Numbered from the stretch's first letter, positions 1 through 8,173 are shown. The stretch: DNA of 64,000 bases from JAGDMJ01 sp963809695 (GCA_963809695.1 CAWEKI010000008.1:1-64000); one strand, 5' to 3'. Numbers and translations: made by a program. The notes: generated by a model from the sequence alone, not told the origin.

Positions 1-560
1 CCTTCGTTGAGGCAGTCATAGGACTGCGGTCAATCAGGTGCATCTCCTCGAGGTAGGTGAAGATGGGGGAGAGAGCCCGGGTAGTCTTTGCTGCGGCCGA
101 TATCGAGTAATCGCCGCTCGGAATTGTTCGAACGTTGTTTGCGTTCCTGTTCTTTCCACTCCTGCCAGTCTCGTTGCAAGGTCTTTCACGACCTTCTTCT
201 GTCTTAGGCATGCGGCTTGGTGAGAACCTTCTTGGCTTTGGGAACTTTTTCGGTGGGGCCTTCCGCAGGCTGAGCCAGTCCCGGAAGCGTAGCATGGTTT
301 CAACGTCGATGTCTCGGACGGAAGGATCTGCGCCGTGCAGGAATTCCACCTGGAAGCGACGGACAGCTAAGACGCAATTCGAACTGCGTCGCCGGCGATT
401 TCGTACATCCACGATCGCGCATGTAGAGTTCAACAGCGTCGGTGAATCGTAGTCCTCGTCCACCACGAAGCGTCATCATCCCCAGCTCGTTTGCAGCGTC
501 GAACTTGCGCTTCCAGGCCAAAAACTCTGCCGGATAGGTGGGATTTTCCTTGCCGGCCTC
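1..560 (-). pseudogene. Tyrosine recombinase (integrase) remnant, N-terminal part, frameshifted
   Basis: Read on the minus strand, this stretch encodes the core-binding (SAM-like) domain of a phage-type tyrosine recombinase. One frame gives FTDAVELYMRDRG and SPATQFELR. Near position 370 the reading shifts by one frame and continues with AVRRFQVEFLHG and VRDIDVETMLRFRDWL, the usual integrase pattern of helix, basic helix and RFRDWL. Close to the window edge the same second frame gives ALSPIFTYLEEM and LIDRSPM, which resembles the start of a catalytic domain. The stretch between is low in integrase similarity and rich in Lys and Pro. The C-terminal catalytic residues would lie left of the window. 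The frameshift makes the gene inactive as read, barring a sequencing error. Family assignment rests on motif recognition only. Confidence 0.5.
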
Positions 561-573
561 CGAGTGAGGGAGT

Positions 574-957
574 GTGAAAGGTGTAGGACGACGCTGGCGG
601 ATTTTGAACTTATCCGACCAGGTGATCCAGATGGCCCGGCCGCTAGGGGTGAAGGTCCCGAAAGAGACCGCCATCCCGGAGGGACGGTACCGGCTGGTGA
701 TCGATAACAGCCCGAAATACGGCCGGATGATGCCGGACGTGCTCGACGTGCCGATGTTCACAGGGATCCGCCTGCACGTCGGCAACACCGAACTGGACAC
801 AAAAGGGTGCATCATCGTTGCCCTGCACAAGCAGGTGGACGAGGTCACGGAATCCAGACTCGCCTTCAATGCACTTTACTCGATTCTGTTGGCCGTCCAG
901 GAAAGGGGAGAGGAGATGTGGATCACAGTGAAGTCCGAGCCCGAGCATCCAGCGTGA
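574..957 (+). CDS. DUF5675-family phage-type protein, N-terminus truncated
   Basis: This 127-residue frame matches the DUF5675 family from its middle onward: GVKVPKETAIPEGRYRLVI, then the conserved GIRLHVGN and DTKGCIIV blocks. Members are small proteins typically found in prophages and phage-like tail systems; their reaction is not established. Family proteins normally start about 20 to 30 residues earlier with a segment ending in a TLEDxVR motif. Here the first 20 residues do not look homologous, so either the gene is truncated or the true start is the internal Met at about 631. It lies divergent to an integrase relic and near a tRNA-like sequence, consistent with a decayed integrated element. 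It may be a pseudogene. Confidence 0.5.
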   Translation: MKGVGRRWRILNLSDQVIQMARPLGVKVPKETAIPEGRYRLVIDNSPKYGRMMPDVLDVPMFTGIRLHVGNTELDTKGCIIVALHKQVDEVTESRLAFNALYSILLAVQERGEEMWITVKSEPEHPA

Positions 958-1010
958 GTGTGCTCTGAAACGTAACAGCGGGGTGGGACAATTGTTGGGC
1001 ACTTCGGAGA

Positions 1011-1044
1011 CTACTTTTCGAGCGTTTACGTATACCAAAAGTAG
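1011..1044. repeat. 8-bp inverted repeat in the gap after the DUF5675 gene
   Basis: CTACTTTT at 1011-1018 and AAAAGTAG at 1037-1044 are perfect inverted copies separated by 18 bases. No T-tract follows, so this is not a terminator. The size and spacing could suit a regulator or recombinase binding site, but nothing else supports a function. The rest of 958-1118 shows no gene. Confidence 0.3.
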
Positions 1045-1118
1045 CTAGCGGTCACGAACTTGTCAAGCAAAATCCTCGGCTCCTGAACTCTTCTTCATGA
1101 AGACTTCGCGTTTAGTAT

Positions 1119-1188
1119 GCGCCCTCCATGGACTCGAACCTCCAACCCACTGACTAAGAGTCAGTTGCTCCACCACGACTCTGCGGCG
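1119..1188 (-). tRNA. Degenerate tRNA-Lys(CTT)-like sequence
   Basis: On the minus strand, a perfect 5-bp anticodon stem (ACTGA/TCAGT) encloses the 7-base loop CTCTTAG, giving anticodon CTT (Lys). A T-loop TTCGAGT and a D-arm-like GGTGGAGC are also present. The T-stem has two mismatches, the acceptor pairs only in its outer four bases (CGCC/GGCG), the D-region is short, and total length is about 70 nt. No CCA is encoded. It is probably a decayed or duplicated tRNA, possibly left by an element that integrated at a tRNA 3' end, which here points left toward the integrase relic. Confidence 0.45.
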
Positions 1189-1360
1189 AATCCGAACTGG
1201 AACCGCCTAGAATTGTCACATGGTTGCAATTATGTCTGCAAGATGTCTACGAATCCTCCTTTCGGATCGTCTGAGGAACATTCCCCCGAAGGGACTCCTT
1301 CGGGACAACCGGGGAACGACTCCGTAGACAACATGACTTGATGCTTCTTGGCCACCACTC

Positions 1361-1780
1361 TCAGTATACTCGGTATAGACTGTCAGGGCGACCCTGGTCG
1401 CGAACCATGATACGCATGGTGACATGGTTGCCATCTGACACGATCTCCGTCCCGACGCCTTCGACGACGACGTTGTTCGCAGTTCCGGCGTTCGAGATCA
1501 AGTAGATGCCATTGGCGTTCTTGCCACCAGGCAAGTTGGTCAGCTTGGCAAGCCCCGCGTAATCGGCCGTGAGACCAACGAAGCTATTGCCGCCTCCACC
1601 CGAGGCTACCGGACGGCGATAAAACTGCTGTGCGCGGGCAGCGAGGTTGACCAGATCATTGCAGACCGCGTCGCGGTTAGTTGACACTGCGTTGTCAAGT
1701 CCCATAGTGACACCGACCGCCACGGGGTTTCCGACTATGATCGTGACGAGGAGAATCAGAAGAAATGACTGTTGTCCCAT
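1361..1780 (-). CDS. Type IV pilin-like single-pass membrane protein
   Basis: The 139-residue protein starts MGQQSFLLILLVTIIVG, a hydrophobic helix at the extreme N-terminus (about residues 4-27) followed by a soluble Gly- and Asn-rich domain. This is the layout of pilin-like or pseudopilin proteins. The motif QFYRRP followed by GGGGNSF is familiar from uncharacterised pilin-like proteins of Ignavibacteria-type genomes. It lacks a classical prepilin cleavage motif (G-FTLxE), so export and assembly by a type IV pilus machine is not certain. I chose the ATG at 1780, preceded by GGAGGAG at good distance, over an in-frame TTG six codons earlier that overlaps that ribosome site. No pilus assembly genes are nearby; it may be a secreted orphan subunit. 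Confidence 0.6.
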   Translation of the reverse strand: MGQQSFLLILLVTIIVGNPVAVGVTMGLDNAVSTNRDAVCNDLVNLAARAQQFYRRPVASGGGGNSFVGLTADYAGLAKLTNLPGGKNANGIYLISNAGTANNVVVEGVGTEIVSDGNHVTMRIMVRDQGRPDSLYRVY

Positions 1781-1855
1781 GTGGCTTAGCTCCTCCAATC
1801 GTTGTTAACGGTGACGTTAACTGGCTACTTGTTCTGAAATGGATCTCGATGGAGG

Positions 1856-3631
1856 CTATTGCAGAAGGAGCAGCTTCTTGCTTTGAACGAAACCACCTGC
1901 CTCCAATCGGTAGACATACACACCGCTTGCTAGGGTCGAACCATCGAACCTAACCTCGTGAACTCCCGCCTCCTTATGGTCATTGACCAGCACAGCCACT
2001 TCTCGTCCCAGCACGTCATAGACTACCAGGCTGACATGTGACGTCTTCGGCAATTCGTACTTGATGGTCGTACTGGGATTGAATGGGTTGGGATAGTTCT
2101 GCGACAAAGAGTAGATTGAAGGAATGCTCCCACCTTGAGCTACAACTTCTGTAGCCAGGGTGCGGTATGTCACTGTGAAATTGTAACCGTTGTAGCCATA
2201 TTTGTTGCCGGCAATGTCATTCAGGACGATTGGGTAGATGCCATACGTGGAGCAATAATTTTCGTCAAGAGCGATGTCACTCAGAATAATCAAGGCATCT
2301 GCAGCTTTCCATGAGGAATTGAGCCAGCTGAAGTTCCAGCCGGAATTTAGGTCCCCGTTGGTATCGTAGATAAGTGCATAGTGGATAGAATTGGTCCATT
2401 GCCCGTTCGACCCTCGTTCCTGCAAATAGGAGATCTGATTCCCGGTACCATCATAGGACCACGTCTCACGGATATGACTGACCCACTGCCCGTTATCCAA
2501 CCATTCGCCCAAGTGGGAAGTCAGGTGCTCTTGTCCATCATAACAGTTTGTTTCACGCCCTGTCATGACCCACTGTCCGTTGATCCAGTCTTCGGTCACG
2601 TGGGAAGTCGTGCTCCCACTTGCATCATAGGTGTTCGTGTACCGGTAATAACCAATCCACTGTCCGTTATTCCAGTAATCGACCGAATGTGAAGTCAGGT
2701 TCTCCTGTGCATCATAGGTATCCAGATAACGGTACGCATTAACCCATTGTCCGTTCGACCAGTATTCGCTCAACTGTGACGTAGACATCCCGTTTGCATC
2801 ATAGGTGTAGGTGTCACGGTTATATCCAATCCACTGCAGGCCGTCCCAGTATTCACTCACCCGAGAAGTAATCTCCCGGCTTGCATTGGAGGTGTATACC
2901 TCACGAGCGGTAGTGTCCCACTGCCTATTTGACCATTGTTCTATGAGCTGGAGGGTTATGTTCCCCTGTGCGTCATACGTGCAGATCAGACGGTAATCAT
3001 TGGCCAACTGCCCATTCGCCCATTTCTCATGTACATTGGAGGTGAGATTCTCATTTGCATCATAGCTCCACGACTCACGGAAATGACTGATCCACGATCC
3101 GTTCGAGGAGCTTTCAAATAAGTTGGAGGTCTCCTTCCCGTTCCCGTCGTAGGTAATCCAATAACGGGCACGACCTACCCACTGCCCGTCGGAGTAGAAT
3201 TCGGAAAGAAAGGAGGAGAGATTCCCGCTTTGGTCATAGGTGCGAGTTTCTCGGGAAGAATCCTGCCAGAGGCCTTCTGTCCACTTCTGCGTCAGATCGG
3301 AGGTCATCTTCCCGTTTGCATCGTAGGCATACAGATGCCTCGTCGTATCGATGGTACTGTAAACCACCCCAGTATCAATCACCGAGACTTGCCGCGGCGA
3401 GGAGGACACTCTTTGCAGTGGAGGCTGACCTCTCTTTTGTCGCGTTTCCTTGGAGATTGATATTCCAGTAAGTAGTGTCGCTCTGTTCTCTCGAAGAGTA
3501 CCTACCAGCCCTCCGTGCTTGGTGGGAGCGTACTGGAGTTCGTTAGGACGATCTGTCTGAACCCACTGGGCAGGCAGACGGGGAGCAAGCAGAACGGCCA
3601 TGAGCAGCAGGAAGTAATTGTGTCTTCTCAT
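1856..3631 (-). CDS. T9SS-exported protein with 12 tandem YD-type repeats
   Basis: This 591-residue secreted protein begins with a signal peptide (MRRHNYFLLLMAVLLAPRLPAQ). From about residue 103 to 470 it consists of about 12 repeats of 31 residues. Each has the plan YDANGNxTSxLxExW, then NGQWV, then a Tyr/Arg-rich stretch. They resemble short YD-like beta-hairpin repeats and probably form a continuous surface-exposed beta structure. The C-terminus carries a type IX sorting domain: NYPNPFNPSTTIKYELP, VYDVLGREVAVLVND and a final FVQSKKLLLLQ. Export across the outer membrane by T9SS is therefore expected. The ligand is unknown. The gene lies alone on the minus strand, downstream of a pilin-like gene read in the same direction. 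The repeats have diverged from each other without disrupting the frame, which suggests selection. Confidence 0.8.
   Translation of the reverse strand: MRRHNYFLLLMAVLLAPRLPAQWVQTDRPNELQYAPTKHGGLVGTLRENRATLLTGISISKETRQKRGQPPLQRVSSSPRQVSVIDTGVVYSTIDTTRHLYAYDANGKMTSDLTQKWTEGLWQDSSRETRTYDQSGNLSSFLSEFYSDGQWVGRARYWITYDGNGKETSNLFESSSNGSWISHFRESWSYDANENLTSNVHEKWANGQLANDYRLICTYDAQGNITLQLIEQWSNRQWDTTAREVYTSNASREITSRVSEYWDGLQWIGYNRDTYTYDANGMSTSQLSEYWSNGQWVNAYRYLDTYDAQENLTSHSVDYWNNGQWIGYYRYTNTYDASGSTTSHVTEDWINGQWVMTGRETNCYDGQEHLTSHLGEWLDNGQWVSHIRETWSYDGTGNQISYLQERGSNGQWTNSIHYALIYDTNGDLNSGWNFSWLNSSWKAADALIILSDIALDENYCSTYGIYPIVLNDIAGNKYGYNGYNFTVTYRTLATEVVAQGGSIPSIYSLSQNYPNPFNPSTTIKYELPKTSHVSLVVYDVLGREVAVLVNDHKEAGVHEVRFDGSTLASGVYVYRLEAGGFVQSKKLLLLQ
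2230..3325 (-). repeat. Tandem coding repeat, about 93 bp per unit
   Basis: About 12 consecutive units, each encoding 31 residues, with the recurring DNA core of CCxTTGTCCATTG or similar (NGQW codons, read on the plus strand as CCACTGCCCGTT) and a YDA/DG block. Units differ at many silent and non-silent sites, so this is an old, diversified array rather than a recent tandem expansion. Confidence 0.8.
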
Positions 3632-3986
3632 ATCTTTTCTCTAGGGGTAGACCGATCCGCGTTCCGGAAGGTTAGGGAATAAGCCACCTTTGTCAAATCA
3701 CCCAATTGACCGCAAAGACCATACCACAAGAGATTTTCGCAAAAAACATATATATTTGGGCCAACTGAGGGTCAACGCATCGGAACTTCTGACGTCACCT
3801 AAGTAGTTACTTCGGACGTTTCGTCCAGTGGGGTGTCGGCCAAGTGAATCTACCGACTTAACAGAAGCGAACGACTCTCCTACGATGGTTTCTGAGACTT
3901 ACGCACTGAGGTGTTCCGCTTCAGTTGGAAATGGACCTGAGAGGGGATATATACTGTAGAAGGGACCATGTCTAAAGGAGGCGGTT
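3632..3986. other. Intergenic region, AT-rich, no gene seen
   Basis: This 355-bp gap separates the start of the repeat protein (minus strand) from the start of a dead transposase frame (plus strand). It is noticeably more AT-rich than its surroundings and must hold the promoter of the minus-strand gene. The last 35 bases (GGATATATACTGTAGAAGGG) could be the left end of the insertion sequence, but I found no matching inverted end downstream. Confidence 0.4.
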
Positions 3987-4325
3987 ATGGAAGGGCAAAA
4001 CGGCAGTGGAGCAGAGAAGCAAGGGAAGAAGCTGCATTCGGCAGAGTTCAAGGCCTAACTGATGCGGGAGCATCTGGTGGGAGGAGTAAGCCTGGCTGAT
4101 CTGGCCGAGAAGTTCCAGGTGCACGTCAATTCCTTGTATTTGTGAAAGAAGCAGCTCTTTGAGAACGCAGCGGACGTCTTTGCCGGGAAGCACGAGAAAG
4201 TGGTTAGGGAGGATCAGGAGCAAATCGATCACCTGAAGGCCGAGCTCCGCAAGAAGGACTCGCTCATTGCGGGTCTGATGGATGACAATATCGTGCTAAA
4301 AAAGAGTGCCGATGGGGAGCGCTGA
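3987..4325 (+). pseudogene. IS3/IS911-type transposase OrfA, two in-frame stops
   Basis: Read straight through, the frame encodes a helix-turn-helix transposase OrfA (HTH_Tnp_1 type): KKLHSAEFKA, stop, LMREHLVGGVSLADLAEKFQVH, NSLYL, stop, KKQLFENAADVF, then a leucine-zipper-like C-terminus ending LMDDNIVLKKSADGER. The TAA interrupts the first helix region. The TGA sits where the family has Trp in the WKKQL motif, so a single TGG to TGA change explains it. A ribosome site (AAAGGAG) precedes the ATG. No OrfB (DDE integrase) follows, so the element is a solo, inactive relic. Genes elsewhere in the window end in TGA with tight overlaps, which argues against TGA recoding. Confidence 0.75.
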
Positions 4326-4624
4326 GCGAGCTGTGCGTGGAACCGGACACCAGGGATGAGGTGGTGGACCATCCTGATCAGAGATCATTGCAAATACGTG
4401 CGATTCGGTCATTTCGCAGCACTTGATGACTTGGAATCTACAAAGTTCCGTTATCACACTACATTGTAATGGTGCAGATATGGAAACGAAACGAGAGGTT
4501 GCATGGGCGGTAAATGGGAAGACTACGAGAAGAAAGGTGCGAAGGTGGTGAAGAGGGAAATCACGATCACGCGCAAGTGAGTAGCGGATCAGTCTCGTGA
4601 GCAGCATTTCTGGAGGCAGTGTCA
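4326..4624. other. Gap after the IS relic, no convincing gene
   Basis: About 300 bp between the dead transposase frame and the end of the PhyH gene. It contains only one short 25-codon frame (4503-4580) with no recognisable relatives. It may be eroded IS DNA. Confidence 0.4.
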
Positions 4625-5476
4625 TCATTCTCCGTTCCTCATCCTCAGTTCTCCCGTCGGCGCAGGGCCGACATCGACCCCCCGTGCAACAGCCGCGCTC
4701 GCCCGTGTCTCTCTGGCCGTCTGCCAGACTTCCTGCCATGGGAAACGGAGCGGCGAAGTGCGCTCGCGGGAGGGAAGTGCAGCATTGAGGATCAAGGCCC
4801 GGCGTGGGATCTGCGACCTGTTTGGGCCGGTGTGATGAAGCATGTAAGGTCCATGGACCGTTGCTCCGCCGGGAGGGAGGGGACACGTCGCGATGCGTGC
4901 GACATGATGCCGATCATCGGGGTGCAGCTCTAACCCATGGATGCGCGGGTCGTTGTTGATGCTCTGGTGACGGAGCACGTCAAGCGTGTGACTTAATGGA
5001 ATGAATTCCATGCAGCCATTCTCGGGCGTTGCCTCCTGAAGCGGCACCCAGATGCTTATGGATGTGTAAAGAAGCTCAGGGCTCCAATAAGCTGCGTCCT
5101 GGTGCCAGGGCGTCTCGGCGCCGTAGCCGGCAGGTTTGAAGATTGCATGCGCAAACTCACAGGTGGCGTCGGGACCCAGGAGCTGCTTCGCAACGTGTGC
5201 AGCATTGACCAGGAGCGCCGATTCGTTCATTTCCGGCGCGTACTGAGCCGGGTGAAGGATCTGTGGGAGTGACTGGCGCTTTCCCTCTTCGTCCGTCCCT
5301 GCAAGATCGAACTGGTCTCCCCGGTCTCTTCCTGCGAGGTCGTTGAAAATCCTGTCGTAGGAGTCCCGCAATCGTGCGATATCGTCCTGATCGGTGAGGA
5401 CCGGAAGCGCAAGATATCCTTCGGCTCGGAACTGTTCCACCTGTTCTGCCGAAAGGGCAATGGCGGGGGTCGGCAT
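4625..5476 (-). CDS. Phytanoyl-CoA dioxygenase (PhyH) family protein
   Basis: A 283-residue Fe(II)/2-oxoglutarate-dependent oxygenase of the PhyH family, cytoplasmic. The metal facial triad is visible as His125 and Asp127 in PWHQDAAYW and a distal His near residue 208-215 (TVHGPYMLHHTGPNRS), with Arg220 placed to bind 2-oxoglutarate. The family hydroxylates diverse small molecules, so the substrate cannot be given. I start at the ATG at 5476, preceded by CAGGAGCG; an upstream in-frame extension of 18 codons lacks a ribosome site. The last 45 residues are less family-like. The gene is isolated: an IS relic lies downstream and a divergent hydrolase gene upstream. A second PhyH gene occurs at 45.9 kb. 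Confidence 0.8.
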   Translation of the reverse strand: MPTPAIALSAEQVEQFRAEGYLALPVLTDQDDIARLRDSYDRIFNDLAGRDRGDQFDLAGTDEEGKRQSLPQILHPAQYAPEMNESALLVNAAHVAKQLLGPDATCEFAHAIFKPAGYGAETPWHQDAAYWSPELLYTSISIWVPLQEATPENGCMEFIPLSHTLDVLRHQSINNDPRIHGLELHPDDRHHVARIATCPLPPGGATVHGPYMLHHTGPNRSQIPRRALILNAALPSRERTSPLRFPWQEVWQTARETRASAAVARGVDVGPAPTGELRMRNGE

Positions 5477-5872
5477 AATTCGCTCCTGGTTTTTTTGAGT
5501 CATCCAAAGTTGATTGTACAACACCGGCACGTCCTGTTTGGTGCCGGCGGCAGGGGATCAGGGTCCACGAAAGTGGGACCATCCACCATACACTTGCACT
5601 CCCTCCACTTCCTCGGGTTCCATCCGCGAGAACAGTAGTCAATCCTCACCCCGACGAACAGGCTTCATGGCCTTGACAATCCTGGTATTATTAACCCCGA
5701 TTCTCAATGTGGTGGTGTTGATTTGGAAAAAGAGGGAGTTGCGGTGGACGAAGGTGCTTGAGACCAGGAGTGATTTCATCCGGAACCACCTGACCCAGGC
5801 TGGTGTTCACGAGCAAAAGAAAATACCGGTACGGACTCTACTTTTGTGTTCCAATAATCAGGGAAGATGAAC
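5477..5872. other. Divergent intergenic region with one doubtful small ORF
   Basis: This 396-bp gap lies between two divergent genes and should contain both promoters. A plus-strand frame from an ATG at 5667 to 5870 would encode a 67-residue protein with one hydrophobic helix (MALTILVLLTPILNVVVLIW) followed by charged residues. It has no ribosome site and ends exactly at the next start, so I do not call it a gene with any confidence. Confidence 0.3.
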
Positions 5873-8029
5873 ATGAAACGTATGCTGTGGTTATTGGTCT
5901 TGGGGATAGTGCTCCTGGCGAGCCTTTCCAGCAGCCAAACGGTCTCAGTGTTCTCTACAGTCTACACACCCCCCGGGGACCCGGACGGCCCCCGGTCCGG
6001 GACGATGTTTGTCCCCGCGGTGGGCAACGGAATCGGAGTAGTCATCGCACATGGTCAAGGCGCCACCCAGCAGAGCACCAGTGGTTGGCGCGATACGCTC
6101 GCTGCGCATGGATATGTCGTCATGTCTATCGACTATCCTGACTTCGGGGTGTATCCGAAGGCCTCAAGGGCAGCAAAGCTCGCAGTGCAATTCCTTCGCC
6201 GAAGTGCATTGCAATTTGGCATCACCACGAACAAGATCGTGGGAGTTGGAATGTCCCAAGGGGCGATCACATGGGGGGAAGCAATCATCTGGGACAATGA
6301 TCACGAATACTTTCAGACTGATTCGACCATTGATGACCACCTTGATGCGGCCATCCTCCTGTACGGGTTGTACGAGTATGATTGGAGCGATCCCGGCAAT
6401 CGGGCCTATTTCAGCAACGACTCGTTGCACTACGTAAAAGGTGCATGCTTGAAGCACGTTTCGAACATCACAACACCCGTGCTTCTGCAGCATGGCCTCG
6501 GTGACGCGTCGGTCCCGTTTCAGGGGTCTGTGCTGTTGTTCGATAGCCTTGTCGCTCAAGGGAAAGTCAGTCAGTTGCAGCTGTTCCCTGGACAAGCCCA
6601 CGGGTTTGATGTCTTTTACCCGGCCGGTGCATTCACTCCGGCCGGTCTCATCGCCAAGGATACGGCTCTTGCCTTTCTCCGGCGGACGGTTGCGCCTGCC
6701 TTGAAGGTACGTGTCAGTTCATCATCAATCGACTTCGGACCCCTTCTTCTTTCCGCAAGCGACACGGTGACGCTCCGTGTTGACAACATCGGGAGGGACC
6801 CCCTCAACCTGCACTCAGTCTCCAATGGTCGCTCAGAATACAAGCTGGTGAACCTTCCTTCATTACCCATGGCAATTCAACCGGGCAATTCTGTGAAGTT
6901 CAAAGTTGCCTTTCAACCCGGTGGGGACGGTGCAGTGAATGATACGTTGAATCTGGGAAGCGATGACACACTGCATCCGGTTGTGAAGATCAGCCTGCAA
7001 GGAAAAGGTATTGGCTCGATCTCCTCGGCGAGTGCAGGTGTCCTGTACACTACCTCCCCGGGTCTGCCTGACGGCTATCTGTTGTCGCTGAGCGTCGTTG
7101 ACGGTACCGTGGACACGATTGGCCCTTTGGGCGTTCCTGATATCGGAGGGTTGTCGATCCGGCACGCGGACGGGATTATCTATGGCACATCCATGACGCC
7201 TCATTCGACGGGATTGTATCAGATCAGCGCCACTTCCGGCCAGGCAGCCCTGATCCGACGATTCCCGATCGGGTACCTCGGCGCCCTCGCGTTCAGTCCA
7301 GGCGATACGCTGTACGGTGCTGCCACCACGGGAACCTTGTATCGTTCTGACCCCGGGTTTGGACGTACAGACTCCCTTGGCACATCAGTGCGCCTGGCGC
7401 ATAGCGGACTTTCATTCCGACCCGGCAATGGTGAACTCTGGGCCTCGGTTCGCACCCCCACGGACAGCATTTACAGGCTTACGAGAGAGAACGGAGAGGC
7501 AACGCCCGTGGGAGCGACCGGATTCAACGCCTTGACCTCATCCATTGCTTTCGATCCTTCCGGAATGCTCTATGGTCTCATCGACAATGGAACTGGTGAG
7601 GACTACCTTGCCGCCATTGATACGCTGACCGCGTCCGGGTCTGTAATTGCGGGGCCACTTTCGGTGAATTACCTTCATGCGATCGCAATGATAACCATCG
7701 GACTCCCGGTCTCCGTGCATGATCGCGATCTGAGTGTCGCACCTTTGACGTTTAATCTCTCGCATAACTACCCGAATCCCTTTAACCCGTCGACAGTTAT
7801 TAAATACACTGTTGGAGGGGCTGGGGGTCAGGGGCCAGGGGTTAGTGATGTGTCGCTGGTCGTGTACGATGTGCTGGGGCGAGAAGTGGCGGTCTTGGTG
7901 AATGAGAGAAAAGCAGCGGGGACGTACGAAGTCACCTTTGATGGAAGTGGTCTTTCCAGTGGCAGCTATGTCTACAGGATGACGGCGGGTTCGTTCGTCC
8001 AGTCACGAAAAATGACACTGGTCAAATGA
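5873..8029 (+). CDS. T9SS-exported alpha/beta-hydrolase with propeller-like C-terminal half
   Basis: About 718 residues. A signal peptide is followed by an alpha/beta-hydrolase domain (residues about 30-280) of dienelactone-hydrolase/esterase type. The nucleophile elbow reads GVGMSQGAI, the acid is Asp in HGLGDASVP and the base is His in GQAHGFD. Next comes an Ig-like ASH/HYDIN-type domain (IDFGPLLLSASDTVTLRV), then repeated YGTS/YGAATTG units that look like a beta-propeller. A type IX sorting domain (NYPNPFNPSTVIKY, YDVLGREVAVLVNE, SFVQSRKMTLVK) closes the protein. It is likely a cell-surface or released esterase or peptidase of unknown substrate. AGGGAAG is best spaced for the ATG at 5873 rather than 5867. 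A G-rich in-frame insert lies in the sorting domain. Confidence 0.8.
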   Translation: MKRMLWLLVLGIVLLASLSSSQTVSVFSTVYTPPGDPDGPRSGTMFVPAVGNGIGVVIAHGQGATQQSTSGWRDTLAAHGYVVMSIDYPDFGVYPKASRAAKLAVQFLRRSALQFGITTNKIVGVGMSQGAITWGEAIIWDNDHEYFQTDSTIDDHLDAAILLYGLYEYDWSDPGNRAYFSNDSLHYVKGACLKHVSNITTPVLLQHGLGDASVPFQGSVLLFDSLVAQGKVSQLQLFPGQAHGFDVFYPAGAFTPAGLIAKDTALAFLRRTVAPALKVRVSSSSIDFGPLLLSASDTVTLRVDNIGRDPLNLHSVSNGRSEYKLVNLPSLPMAIQPGNSVKFKVAFQPGGDGAVNDTLNLGSDDTLHPVVKISLQGKGIGSISSASAGVLYTTSPGLPDGYLLSLSVVDGTVDTIGPLGVPDIGGLSIRHADGIIYGTSMTPHSTGLYQISATSGQAALIRRFPIGYLGALAFSPGDTLYGAATTGTLYRSDPGFGRTDSLGTSVRLAHSGLSFRPGNGELWASVRTPTDSIYRLTRENGEATPVGATGFNALTSSIAFDPSGMLYGLIDNGTGEDYLAAIDTLTASGSVIAGPLSVNYLHAIAMITIGLPVSVHDRDLSVAPLTFNLSHNYPNPFNPSTVIKYTVGGAGGQGPGVSDVSLVVYDVLGREVAVLVNERKAAGTYEVTFDGSGLSSGSYVYRMTAGSFVQSRKMTLVK
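7802..7862 (+). repeat. G-rich cassette inside a T9SS sorting domain (copy 1)
   Basis: A core at 7814-7841 holds four G-runs separated by CT, TCA and CCA, a canonical G-quadruplex pattern on the coding strand. The flanks AAATACACTGTTGGAGGG and GGGGTTAGTGATGTGTCG recur base for base in the sorting domain of the hydrolase at 23209-25059, while the core differs. It encodes GGAGGQGPGVSDVS, an insertion relative to the sorting domain at 1856-3631. Confidence 0.75.
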
Positions 8030-8144
8030 CTGGTCCCGCTGAAACTAGAAGTGGTGCCGGCTTCAGCGCCAGACTTCGTCATTGAGGATCCGGAGTTCGA
8101 TATTCGACATTCACCCGGGAGCGCCGGATCGTCGGGAGTTCCGA

Positions 8145-8173
8145 TTGACTTTGGCGTGCCAGAACGATAAATT
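8145..8173 (+). promoter_or_regulatory. Sigma70-type promoter ahead of a short leader
   Basis: TTGACT at 8145-8150 and TAAATT at 8168-8173 with a 17-bp spacer. It would start a transcript about 110 nt before the gene at 8293. A terminator-like hairpin interrupts the leader. Confidence 0.5.

Noticed and set aside
300..869. Full-length 189-residue minus-strand ORF as a gene
   Set aside because: Only its C-terminal half (below about 560) looks coding, as part of the broken integrase; the rest is the antisense of the DUF5675 gene.
2230..3325. Regular 93-bp repeats that could be mistaken for a CRISPR or satellite array
   Set aside because: The units lie in one open frame, vary throughout and have no conserved repeat/unique spacer alternation.
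3987..4325. TGA as a possible Trp codon (genetic-code change or recoding)
   Set aside because: Several operons here end genes with TGA in tight GTGA/ATGA overlaps, and the same frame also has a TAA. Simple pseudogene decay is enough.
4503..4580. 25-codon frame MGGKWEDYEKKGAKVVK...
   Set aside because: No family, weak ribosome site, in a decayed region.
5667..5870. 67-residue single-helix protein
   Set aside because: No ribosome site and no recognisable family; it occupies the promoter region of the following gene.
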